11,199 nucleotides of DNA from RGIG5057 sp036653755 (GTDB lineage Bacteria > Bacillota > Clostridia > TANB77 > CAG-465), in NCBI GenBank assembly GCA_036653755.1, contig JAVVTJ010000036.1, forward strand, positions 1-11,199. The letters run 5' to 3'. Position numbers and translations under genes: made by a program. The notes under the pieces were generated by a model. It saw only the letters and a program-made list of their open reading frames with translations, was not told where the DNA came from and made no database searches. This document shows positions 1 through 6,432 of the stretch, piece after piece; position 1 is the stretch's first letter; every line of letters starts with the position of its first letter.

Positions 1-353
1 AAAAATAATAATATAAATACAAAACTAAATAAAATATTTAAACTACTAGATATATTTATATTATAATTTGGAACATAAATTTTATTTATATATGTTAATA
101 AAAATATGAATAATTGTGTTATTATTGCAAATATTGCTACTTTATTTACGTATTTTATATAATTTTTAGTATGTAAATATCCTTCAATTAATAAAAATAC
201 AAAAAGTGGCATAGAAATTCTACCTATTATTCTACATAATAAGTAAATGTTATCATTTAATAAATAATAAAAATAATAACCTATATGATCAATAATCATA
301 GTTACTATAGCTATAATTTTAAGTTTGTTTGATGTTAATTTTATTTTTTTCAT
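1..353 (-). CDS. TraX-family membrane protein (partial, N-terminal part)
   Basis: The ATG is at 353-351 and the frame stays open for 117 codons to the window edge, so the C-terminal half lies outside. The protein starts MKKIKLTSNKLKIIAIVTM, followed by IDHIG and then RIIGRISMPLFVFLLIEGYL with HTKN. This basic-then-hydrophobic start, the DHIG motif and the GRI-PLF-F-L-EGY-HT pattern are typical of the TraX family (polytopic membrane proteins named after F-pilin N-acetylation and widespread in Bacillota chromosomes, where their substrate is mostly unknown). At least three hydrophobic segments are visible (about residues 10-35, 46-58 and 70-88). The start codon overlaps the pgi stop as ATGA, there is no strong SD of its own, so translation is probably coupled to pgi. 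Nothing around it suggests conjugation; the chromosomal role is not known. Confidence 0.75.
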   Translation of the reverse strand, partial: MKKIKLTSNKLKIIAIVTMIIDHIGYYFYYLLNDNIYLLCRIIGRISMPLFVFLLIEGYLHTKNYIKYVNKVAIFAIITQLFIFLLTYINKIYVPNYNINISSSLNILFSFVFILLF

Positions 354-1658
354 TTATTCTTTAATAAATCCATCATATTATTTTTATATGCTTCAACTCC
401 TGGTTGATCAAATGGATTAACTCCTAAAACATATGCACTAATAGCACATGCTTTTTCAAAGAAATATATTAATTGTCCTACATTATATTCTGTAACTTCT
501 TCTAAATTTATAATAATACATGGTACTAATCCTTCAACATGAGCTTTTATAGTTCCTAAAAATGCTTGTTTATTTATATAATCTATTTCAGTTCCTGATA
601 AATAATTTAAGCCATCTGAATTATCTAAAACTTGTGGAAGTGATATAAAACTTTTATTTCTATCAACATTAATAACAGTTTCAAAAATATTACGTTTACC
701 ATCTTGAATCATCTGACCCATAGAATGCAAATCGGTTGTAAAGTTGACACCTACTGGGAATATTCCCTTTGAACTTTTTCCTTCACTTTCTGCAAATAAT
801 TGTTTAAACCATTCAATAAAAGTAGCAAAACTTGGTTCATATGCTGACATTATTTCTATATCTTTACCTTTTTTATTTAATATATTTCTATATGCAGCAT
901 ATCTATAGCATTCGTTATTTTCTATACTTCTTTCGTTATATACATATTCTGCAAAAATTGCTCCATCAATAATTTCTTCAAAATCAATACCAGCAACTGC
1001 CATTGGTAATAATCCAACAGGAGTTAAAACAGAATATCTTCCTCCTACATCTTTCGGAATTACAAAAGTTGTATATTCATTATCTTTTGCAATTTTATTT
1101 AATATACCATCTTCTCCATCAGTAGTTACATATATTCTTTCAGCAGCTCCAGATACTCCATATTTTTCTTCTAATAATAATCTAAGTATTCTAAAAGCTA
1201 TTGCTGGTTCTAAGGTTTTACCAGATTTAGATATTACATTTATTGCTATATCTTTATCTCCTATGTACTCAATTAAATCACGCAAATATTTACCACTTAA
1301 ATTATTTCCAGCAAATAATATTTGTGGATGTTTTCTATCTGTTAATGATTGCATATTGCTAAATGTACTAGAAAACATATCAATAACTGCTTTTGATCCT
1401 AAATATGAACCACCTATTCCTATTATAACAAAAACATCTGCTTGTTTTTTTATCTTCTCACTACATTTTTTAATCTTTTCTATTTCTTCATCAGTAATTT
1501 GATTAGGTAAATCCACCCAACCGAAGCATATTTCTACCTGCTCCTGTTTTATTATTAATCATATCATGAGCTGATAAAATACTATTTTCCATTAACTTTA
1601 ATTCATTTTCATCAACAAAAGGACTTAATCCTTTAAAATTTAAAGATATGCCTTGCAT
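350..1658 (-). CDS. pgi: Glucose-6-phosphate isomerase, interrupted by a +1 frameshift at codon 46
   Basis: Interconverts glucose 6-phosphate and fructose 6-phosphate in cytoplasmic glycolysis. The start is ATG at 1658, behind AGGGGG about seven bases upstream. Codons 1-45 encode MQGISLNFKG...GAGRNML, a normal GPI N-terminus. The 0 frame then reads CGG and stops at TAA 1505-1503, giving only 51 residues. Skipping the single C at 1523 continues as GWVDLPNQ, the hallmark GPI sequence, and gives 435 residues, the usual length for Bacillota GPI. Downstream (joined numbering) are GIGGSYLG 80-87, SKSGKT 143-148, VGGRYS 204-209, the catalytic Glu in FAESEG near 290, His near 311 in TDLHSMGQ, and the C-terminal Lys in GVEAYK. 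All active-site motifs are intact, which argues against an old pseudogene. A GTG at 1516 could start a 388-residue form, but it would lack the N-terminal segment and has no SD. It has its own promoter at 1683-1711. Confidence 0.9.
1521..1526 (-). other. Putative +1 frameshift site CTT-CGG in pgi
   Basis: Coding strand: ATG CTT CGG TTG GGT, with the C at 1523 being the extra base. 0-frame translation is M-L-R-L-G-G-F-T-stop; omitting C1523 gives M-L-G-W-V-D-L-P. CGG would be the A-site codon and CTT the P-site codon. A Leu tRNA on CUU could re-pair with the overlapping UUC, so slippage is feasible here. No Shine-Dalgarno-like stimulator sits at the short distance seen in bacterial prfB. See rnhA for the matching site. 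Confidence 0.7.
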
Positions 1659-1682
1659 ATGACTACCCCCTAATATGCTTTA

Positions 1683-1711
1683 ATTATATCATATACAATT
1701 TTGTATTACAA
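1683..1711 (-). promoter_or_regulatory. SigA-type promoter of pgi
   Basis: Coding-strand -35 TTGTAA (1711-1706), 17-base spacer, -10 TATAAT (1688-1683), preceded by TGA (extended -10). Transcription would begin near 1676, leaving a leader of about 18 bases with the AGGGGG site. The spacer contains the dyad ATACAA-AA-TTGTAT, a possible operator, though no regulator can be named. Confidence 0.65.
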
Positions 1712-1720
1712 CTATAACAT

Positions 1721-2866
1721 TTATTTTTTATATACAATATTAAATAAATTACTTAAACATCTTGTTGATCTATATGCTTCATCAAAAGTATTTCCAGTAG
1801 CACCTACTTCTATTAATAATGAATATTTATTTAGATCTTGATTATATACTGAATTTCTTATAAACATTGTTCTAAATAATCCTGGATATATTTTACTAGC
1901 TAAAATTTGCATTTGAATTGCTAAAGCTAAATTATCTTCATAATATTCATTTCTATTCTTATTAGTTCCTACACCAATTACAAACATACATTGAGCTACA
2001 TCTAAACCGTTTATATTTGTTTTAGGTGCAAATGAAGTATCTCCACTTGCATCTCTATGAACATCAATAGATATTCCAAAATTACCACTTTTTTTTATAG
2101 CTTCTTTAATAGTTGTTTTTGATCTTGCATATGAACTTGTATATGTACCATAATCATGAGGAGTAGTATCATGAATTGAATTAATTCCTTTTTCTTTTAA
2201 ATTACTTTGTAACTTTCCTGCAACACTTAACATATTATATTTAGCCTCTCTGCTCCTAAATGTTCCAGAATAACCAAATTTATATTTTTCACTATTTGTA
2301 TATGATTCAGAAGTATGTGTATTATATAACAAAATTTTATCACTTGATTTAGTTAAAGTTATAACTTTATTATATACTGCTTCATAATCAATATCTCTTA
2401 AACTTGAATAGTTATATATCTTTATATCATCTATTATAACTACATCTTTATCTTTACTAGATGTTTTATTAATATTTAAGCTCTTTTTATTTGAAAATAC
2501 ATTTACTGCATCTTCAAATTTTATATTATCTAAAACTTCATTTTCTGAACTATTTTCATTATTTACAACTAATACTTCTTCTTTTATATTTTCTTTTACT
2601 TTTTCTTTTATATAATAACTTGTATTATTAAAAACAGGATAAATATTCTTAATATCAGCTATACTAAATATTTTATTATTATTTATATGTATATTACTTG
2701 CTAAATCAATTATTTTACTACTTATATTTAATTTAGATAAAAAAAACGTAAAAGATATAACTAAAAAAGTTGCATATATTACATATATAACACTTTTAAT
2801 AGCACCCTTTATATTACTGGTAATATTAAGTATATTTGACTTAAAAAAAACAGTTGTAACCTTCAT
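1721..2866 (-). CDS. spoIIP: Stage II sporulation protein P (engulfment peptidoglycan amidase)
   Basis: SpoIIP is the membrane-anchored amidase/endopeptidase that works with SpoIID and SpoIIM to thin septal peptidoglycan and drive engulfment of the forespore. The 381-residue protein starts at an ATG six bases after AAAGGAG. A transmembrane segment lies at about residues 24-43, followed by an Asn/Lys/Ser-rich linker to about 165. The catalytic domain then shows THTSESY (183-189, His184), HDTTPHDY (232-239), SYARS (245-249), IDVHRDA (267-273, His270) and LIEVGATGNT (351-360, Glu353), the conserved His/His/Glu motifs of the family. Order and spacing fit full-length SpoIIP. It lies 49 bases downstream of the divIVA-like gene with no terminator between, so they are probably cotranscribed. 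With spoIIM two genes away it implies sporulation ability or its relic. The AGG codon near residue 204 is in frame and reads plausibly as Arg. Confidence 0.9.
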   Translation of the reverse strand: MKVTTVFFKSNILNITSNIKGAIKSVIYVIYATFLVISFTFFLSKLNISSKIIDLASNIHINNNKIFSIADIKNIYPVFNNTSYYIKEKVKENIKEEVLVVNNENSSENEVLDNIKFEDAVNVFSNKKSLNINKTSSKDKDVVIIDDIKIYNYSSLRDIDYEAVYNKVITLTKSSDKILLYNTHTSESYTNSEKYKFGYSGTFRSREAKYNMLSVAGKLQSNLKEKGINSIHDTTPHDYGTYTSSYARSKTTIKEAIKKSGNFGISIDVHRDASGDTSFAPKTNINGLDVAQCMFVIGVGTNKNRNEYYEDNLALAIQMQILASKIYPGLFRTMFIRNSVYNQDLNKYSLLIEVGATGNTFDEAYRSTRCLSNLFNIVYKK

Positions 2867-2915
2867 AGAAAACTCCTTTATTCTATGTATATTACAACTA
2901 TTATAAATTTATGAT

Positions 2916-3332
2916 TTAATCAAGTAAACTATTCATATCATTGCTATATTTGTCCATTAATCTTATAGTTCTCTCTTTTAAATCTATTACTTCTTTTTTT
3001 AAATCTAATAACTTTTCTTTTTCCATTTCAATTAAATGTTCTATTCTCTCACGTTCTTCTTCTGCTTCAATTCTAGCATTTTCAATTATTTTTTTAGATT
3101 GATCCTCAGCAGTAATTAATGCATTAGCTACTTTTTCTTGTCTTTCAACATAATCTATTTCATATCTTTCTAATTTTTTCTTAACTATTGTAAGTTCATT
3201 TGAAAGTCTATTTGAATCAGACTTTTCTGCTTGAAGTTTACTTTCATATTCTGCCTTTATTGATTTTATATATTCTTCTACTTCATCTTTATCATATCCA
3301 AACATTCCATTTGAAAACTTTTTATCTTCCAT
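2916..3332 (-). CDS. DivIVA-domain coiled-coil protein
   Basis: The 138-residue protein starts at ATG 3332, eight bases after GGGGGT; a longer reading from 3365 would begin before the likely transcription start and is not supported. The N-terminus (MEDKKFSNGMFGYDKDEVEEYI) matches the DivIVA/GpsB membrane-curvature module, in which an F...GYD..EV...I pattern is conserved. Residues from about 25 to 130 are highly charged (Glu/Lys) with heptad-like Leu/Ile spacing, that is, one long coiled coil. The family marks poles and septa and recruits division, wall-synthesis or sporulation proteins. The position directly upstream of spoIIP, and next to spoIIM, suggests a link with septum or engulfment, but that is inference; it is shorter than typical DivIVA and could be a GpsB- or SepIVA-like variant. 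Confidence 0.75.
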   Translation of the reverse strand: MEDKKFSNGMFGYDKDEVEEYIKSIKAEYESKLQAEKSDSNRLSNELTIVKKKLERYEIDYVERQEKVANALITAEDQSKKIIENARIEAEEERERIEHLIEMEKEKLLDLKKEVIDLKERTIRLMDKYSNDMNSLLD

Positions 3333-3356
3333 AATTGCTACCCCCAAGATATATAT

Positions 3357-3385
3357 ATTGTACAATATTTTTCATAACTTTTCAA
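3357..3385 (-). promoter_or_regulatory. SigA-type promoter of the divIVA-like gene and spoIIP
   Basis: Coding strand: -35 TTGAAA (3385-3380), 17-base spacer, -10 TACAAT (3362-3357) with TTG just before it. Transcription would start near 3350, about 18 bases before the ATG. The -10 is embedded in a perfect 14-base palindrome, ATATTGTACAATAT (3355-3368), which could be an operator or simply a symmetrical AT-rich -10. Confidence 0.65.
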
Positions 3386-3484
3386 GTAAATTGTATAAAA
3401 AGTATGCATTTTAAGATAAATTGTATTATTTAAATATATTACATATTGTAGTTTAATAATAATAATATGTACATTTAATTAATT

Positions 3485-4093
3485 TTAATTTTTCATATAT
3501 ATTTTTAAAACAATAGAAAATAATAACTGCTCTATAACAATTGATAAAAAGAAAAATGACATTGATATAGCAAAATAATATACAAGTATTACTAATTGTT
3601 TTAGTTTTTCTTTTACTTTATTATTATCTAAAATAAAATAATGAAAATCTATTGTTTTAATACCCATAAATATATATGCTGGTAAATATACTAAATTTGG
3701 CAAAATATTAATTAATACATTAACTAATATTCCATTCCAAAAACCAAATATACTAAATATAACCGCAGTAAATATTCCTATTGCAAATCCTTTTATAAAA
3801 AACATAACACAAATAATAATAGGAGCAACTACCGTTAAAGCTATTATTACAAACATACACATTAAAATTAAATTTGATTTTATACCATTTTGTAAAACTG
3901 ACACTTTTTCAAAATTAAAATCTTTACAAATATCTAATGTATCAGTAACACTTGTAATTAATTCTTTTTTGTTATCTACATTTAAAAAGTTAAATACAAT
4001 AAAGCCAGTAGCAAGTCCTATAATCAAACATATAGCAAATACTTTTATACTTTTTTCATTTTCTTTTAATAATTTTAACAAATAATTTTTCAA
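3485..4093 (-). CDS. spoIIM: Stage II sporulation protein M-like membrane protein
   Basis: SpoIIM is the integral-membrane partner that anchors the SpoIID/SpoIIP peptidoglycan-remodelling machine at the engulfing septum. The protein (202 residues from TTG) has a short basic N-terminus and about five hydrophobic segments: near residues 15-35, 75-95, 97-120, 130-145 and 165-195. Family-like features are the NGIKSNLIL stretch before the second segment, the FIKGFAIGI loop, and ILPNLVYLPAYI, which matches the ILPxN-xPA region of clostridial SpoIIM. Length is close to the usual 200-215. I place the start at TTG 4093 because AGGTGAT, an extended anti-SD match, lies the right distance upstream; a GTG at 4102 is inside that SD. 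The gene follows rnhA by 46 bases. Without comparison to the whole genome, another SpoIIM-superfamily (DUF95) protein cannot be excluded. Confidence 0.8.
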   Translation of the reverse strand: MKNYLLKLLKENEKSIKVFAICLIIGLATGFIVFNFLNVDNKKELITSVTDTLDICKDFNFEKVSVLQNGIKSNLILMCMFVIIALTVVAPIIICVMFFIKGFAIGIFTAVIFSIFGFWNGILVNVLINILPNLVYLPAYIFMGIKTIDFHYFILDNNKVKEKLKQLVILVYYFAISMSFFFLSIVIEQLLFSIVLKIYMKN

Positions 4094-4097
4094 ATAA

Positions 4098-4131
4098 ATC
4101 ACCTATACAAACATATTATGCTTATATAGGT
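4098..4131 (-). promoter_or_regulatory. Hairpin covering the spoIIM ribosome binding site
   Basis: On the coding strand ACCTATA (4131-4125) can pair with TATAGGT (4107-4101) across a 17-base loop. The 3' arm includes the AGG of the spoIIM SD AGGTGAT, so the fold would hide the ribosome binding site. Only seven pairs, five of them A-U, so weak alone. Confidence 0.35.
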
Positions 4132-4138
4132 AATATCA

Positions 4139-4577
4139 TTACATATTTTTATATGCATCTACTGCTAACTTATCACATCTATTGTTATATTCATTAGTGC
4201 TATGTCCTTTTACTTTATTAAAATGAATATTATACATTCTTAAATATTTAAGTAATTCTTCCCATAAAGGTATATTTTTAACTTCTTTTTTATCTGACTT
4301 AATCCAATTTTTCTTTTCCCAGCTATATAGCCAACCTTTTTCAACACTATCTACAACATATGAACTATCACTATATATTTCAATATCACATTCATATTTT
4401 ATTAATTCTAATGCCTTTATAACAGCCATCATTTCCATTTTGTTATTTGTTGTATTTTCTTCATATCCAGATATTTCTTTTATATTGCCTTCATATATTA
4501 AAACAGCTCCATAACCACCTTTACCAGGATTACCGAGAACAAGCTCCATCTGTATATATTGTTACTTTTTTATTCAT
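4139..4577 (-). CDS. rnhA: Ribonuclease HI, interrupted by a +1 frameshift at codon 15
   Basis: RNase HI cuts the RNA strand of RNA/DNA hybrids in the cytoplasm (R-loops, primers). The ATG at 4577 follows AAGGAGG. The first 14 codons encode MNKKVTIYTDGACS, the universal RNase HI start; the next 0-frame codons are CGG TAA, so translation would end at once. Skipping C4535 continues as GNPGKGGYGAV and yields a 145-residue protein of normal length. Joined numbering gives Asp10 (TDG), Glu48 (KMEMM), Asp70 (YSDSSYV), His125 (KGHS) and Asp135 (NRCDKLA): the complete catalytic set, almost exactly at E. coli numbers. A start at ATG 4549 would give 136 residues but lose strand 1 and Asp10, hence be inactive. 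The gene is followed by spoIIM and diverges from tmcAL. Intact catalytic residues downstream of the break argue that the protein is still under selection. Confidence 0.9.
4533..4538 (-). other. Putative +1 frameshift site TCT-CGG in rnhA
   Basis: Coding strand: GCT TGT TCT CGG TAA TCC, with C4535 the extra base. Without it the reading is A-C-S-G-N-P, the canonical RNase HI motif. CGG is followed directly by a 0-frame TAA (4532-4530). The P-site codon is UCU; re-pairing of a Ser tRNA on the overlapping CUC would be poor, so classic P-site slippage does not explain this site well. The shared part with the pgi site is TCGGT. Confidence 0.7.
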
Positions 4578-4593
4578 ATATATGTATTCCTCC

Positions 4594-4622
4594 TTGAAAT
4601 TTATCCACACTTATGTTAAACT
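4594..4622 (+). promoter_or_regulatory. Possible promoter of tmcAL
   Basis: TTGAAA (4594-4599), 17-base spacer, TAAACT (4617-4622, four of six matches). It faces the rnhA promoter across the same 110-base divergent region, so the two transcripts would overlap. Other AT-rich -10 choices exist. Confidence 0.35.
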
Positions 4623-4628
4623 ATATAT

Positions 4629-4656
4629 ATTATATCATGTATTTTATTAAAGTAAA
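4629..4656 (-). promoter_or_regulatory. Promoter of rnhA (probably also spoIIM)
   Basis: Coding strand: -10 TATAAT (4634-4629) with TGA directly upstream (extended -10), and -35 TTTACT (4656-4651) at 16 bases. The start would be near 4622, giving a leader of about 45 bases that ends in AAGGAGG. Confidence 0.6.
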
Positions 4657-4686
4657 TAGAAATACTATCAAAAGGAGTGTCGAAAT

Positions 4687-5847
4687 TTGAAAGTCTTAGC
4701 AATAATAGCAGAATATAATCCTATGCATAATGGACATATATATCATATACAAAAAGCAAAAGAAATAACAAAATCAGATTTTGTTATCTTAGTAATATCT
4801 GGTAGTTTTACAATGACAGGAAATATATCAATTTTAGATAAATTTACAAAAGCTAAAATTGCATTACAATATGGCGTAGATTTAGTTATAGAACTTCCTA
4901 CTATTTATGCAACTTCTAGTAGTCAATATTTTGCAAAAGGAGCTATTAATTTATTAAATTCTTTAAATATAGTGGGCTATATTTGTTTTGGCGTAGAATG
5001 TGAAAATATAGCACTACTTAAAAGTGTAGCAAATAAAATAAATGAAAATGAAGATAAAATATGGAAAGATATACAAAGTGAGAATAAAAATATTAACTTT
5101 GCTAAATCAAGAAGTAATGTACTTGCTAAATATTTAAATATAAATGAATTAACAGAAATAAATAAACCAAATAACATACTTGCTATTGAATATTTAAAAG
5201 AGCTAAATAAATTAAAAAGCAATATACAGCCATATTGTATTAAAAGAAATAACAAATATATTTCTAGTACAAATATACGTAAATATTTAAGTGATAATAA
5301 CTTTAAAGAAATAGAAAACAATGTTCCTACATTAATATATGATAAACTTTTAAATAATGAATTTGTATTAAATAATGAAATTTTTAAATTACTTAGATAT
5401 AAAATAAATAGTATGAGTTTAGATGAACTTAAAAATATAAATGAAGTTACAGAAGGTTTAGAAAATAGAATTAAAAAATATGCTATAACTTCAAAAAGTT
5501 ATGAAGACTTATTAGAAAATATTAAAACAAAACGATATATTGAGAATAAAATAAAGAGAATATTTATAAATATTCTACTTAATATAACAAAAGACAAGTT
5601 TAATTTATGTATAAATAATAATCTCATATATGCGCATATTTTAGCTTTTAATGATAAAGGTGCTATATTACTTTCAAATATGCATAAACTATCTAAAATG
5701 CCTATTTTAACTTCAATTAATGATAATATATTATCTAAATTAGATAGTAATATACAGTATTTAATTAATTTAGATATTTATTCGACTAATGTTCATAGTG
5801 TTATAACAAATAAGATAACTAATACAGATTATACAAATAAATTATAA
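4687..5847 (+). CDS. tmcAL: tRNA(Met) cytidine acetate ligase
   Basis: TmcAL (formerly YlbM) activates acetate with ATP and acetylates the wobble cytidine of elongator tRNA-Met to ac4C34, protecting AUG decoding. The 386-residue protein begins at TTG 4687, preceded by AAAGGAGTG; the sequence VLAIIAEYNPMHNGH follows immediately, so TTG is the true start. HNGH (14-17) is the HxGH nucleotidyl-binding motif; SGSFTMTGN and DKFTKAKIAL correspond to the GNFVQRG / DKWxRAxMAL region; FGVE (about 97-100) and SSTNIRKYL (about 193-201) are further family motifs. The C-terminal half is Asn/Lys-rich and more diverged, as is usual. It is the only plus-strand gene and ends in the shared terminator with rplQ. 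Confidence 0.9.
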   Translation: MKVLAIIAEYNPMHNGHIYHIQKAKEITKSDFVILVISGSFTMTGNISILDKFTKAKIALQYGVDLVIELPTIYATSSSQYFAKGAINLLNSLNIVGYICFGVECENIALLKSVANKINENEDKIWKDIQSENKNINFAKSRSNVLAKYLNINELTEINKPNNILAIEYLKELNKLKSNIQPYCIKRNNKYISSTNIRKYLSDNNFKEIENNVPTLIYDKLLNNEFVLNNEIFKLLRYKINSMSLDELKNINEVTEGLENRIKKYAITSKSYEDLLENIKTKRYIENKIKRIFINILLNITKDKFNLCINNNLIYAHILAFNDKGAILLSNMHKLSKMPILTSINDNILSKLDSNIQYLINLDIYSTNVHSVITNKITNTDYTNKL

Positions 5848-5886
5848 AAAATATCAAAATGAATCAAATTCATCTTGATATTTTTT
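5846..5886. terminator. Bidirectional intrinsic terminator between tmcAL and rplQ
   Basis: AAAAAATATCAA (5846-5857) pairs perfectly with TTGATATTTTTT (5875-5886); inside, ATGAAT pairs with ATTCAT around a CAA loop, with one A/C mismatch between the helices. Either strand ends in a run of U after the stem. It overlaps the tmcAL stop codon and ends four bases before the rplQ stop, so it serves both convergent operons. Confidence 0.9.
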
Positions 5887-5890
5887 ATTA

Positions 5891-6415
5891 TTATATTAAT
5901 TCAACTATAGCCATTTCTGCGCCGTCGCCTTTTCTTGGAACTAATTTAATTATTCTAGTATAACCACCTTTATTCATTTCATATTTAGGTGCTATTTCAT
6001 CAAATAATTTTTTAGTTAAATCAATAGTATTTCCTTTTTCATCTTTAATTTTATTAATCATAGTAAACATTTTCTTTCTAGCTGCAAGTCTTGAAGGCAT
6101 ATCTACATTTACATTTTCTTTAACAGTTTCTCTTACTACTACTTCATATTTGTTTCCGTTTTTTGAAGTTTTAGCTTCTTTAACTATTTTGCCGTTTTTG
6201 TCTAGCTTTGCTCTAGATAATGTTTTTTCTTTAACTTCAAAATTATCTTTTTCACTAACTGCTAAACTTACTATGCTATCTGCAAGAGATTTTAATTCTT
6301 TTGCTTTTGCAAGTGTTGTTTCAACTTTACCATTTAATATAAGTGAAGTTGTTAAGTTATTTAATAAAGATAATCTATGAGAAGTTGTTCTTCCTAGTTT
6401 ACGAACGTTTGCCAC
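5891..6415 (-). CDS. rplQ: 50S ribosomal protein L17 (expanded form)
   Basis: L17 lies near the peptide exit tunnel of the large subunit. The gene starts with GTG at 6415, after AAGGAGGG; N-terminal VRKLGRTTSHRLSLLNNL and C-terminal FDEIAPKYEMNKGGYTRIIKL...RKGDGAEMAIVELI are the family signatures. At 174 residues it is longer than the usual 112-130: an Asp/Lys-rich insert of about 50 residues (roughly 57-104) replaces the short KRGDLHARRQ-type link, returning at SRLAARKKM. Comparable inserts occur in L17 of many Clostridia. It lies 17 bases after rpoA and is the last gene of the cluster before the terminator. Confidence 0.95.
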   Translation of the reverse strand: MANVRKLGRTTSHRLSLLNNLTTSLILNGKVETTLAKAKELKSLADSIVSLAVSEKDNFEVKEKTLSRAKLDKNGKIVKEAKTSKNGNKYEVVVRETVKENVNVDMPSRLAARKKMFTMINKIKDEKGNTIDLTKKLFDEIAPKYEMNKGGYTRIIKLVPRKGDGAEMAIVELI

Positions 6416-6432
6416 TTTTTTTCCCTCCTTAA

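Noticed and set aside
350..1516. pgi as a 388-residue gene starting at GTG 1516
   Set aside because: The codon is the Val of GWVDLP, has no SD, and the missing N-terminal 47 residues are encoded just upstream in the other frame behind a proper SD and promoter.
2260..2262. AGG reassigned to another amino acid
   Set aside because: The one clear in-frame AGG (spoIIP, residue 204) reads plausibly as Arg, and nothing in the window contradicts it.
2880..2887. SigE-like -10 (CATAGAAT) upstream of spoIIP
   Set aside because: Transcription from it would begin within the SD AAAGGAG, and no convincing -35 lies at the right distance.
3333..3365. Longer N-terminus of the divIVA-like protein
   Set aside because: It would start upstream of the predicted transcript start and include the SD GGGGGT as coding; the family motif begins after the inner ATG.
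3441..3470. Inverted repeat ACATATT/AATATGT after spoIIM as terminator
   Set aside because: Only seven A/T-rich pairs, a 16-base loop and no U-run.
1521..4538. Both extra C bases as simple sequencing errors
   Set aside because: Not fully excluded, but neither lies in a homopolymer, both share TCGGT, and the many other GGT codons preceded by T are unaffected. A base-calling artefact at a modified motif remains the best alternative.
4139..4549. rnhA as a 136-residue gene starting at ATG 4549
   Set aside because: It would lack beta strand 1 and Asp10; the ATG is an out-of-frame reading of the Asp-Gly codons of the true N-terminus.
4977..5321. Minus-strand frame opposite tmcAL, and plus-strand frames opposite pgi, rplQ, rpoA, map and adk
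   Set aside because: Composition and position show them to be antisense shadows of real genes; none has an SD or family motif.
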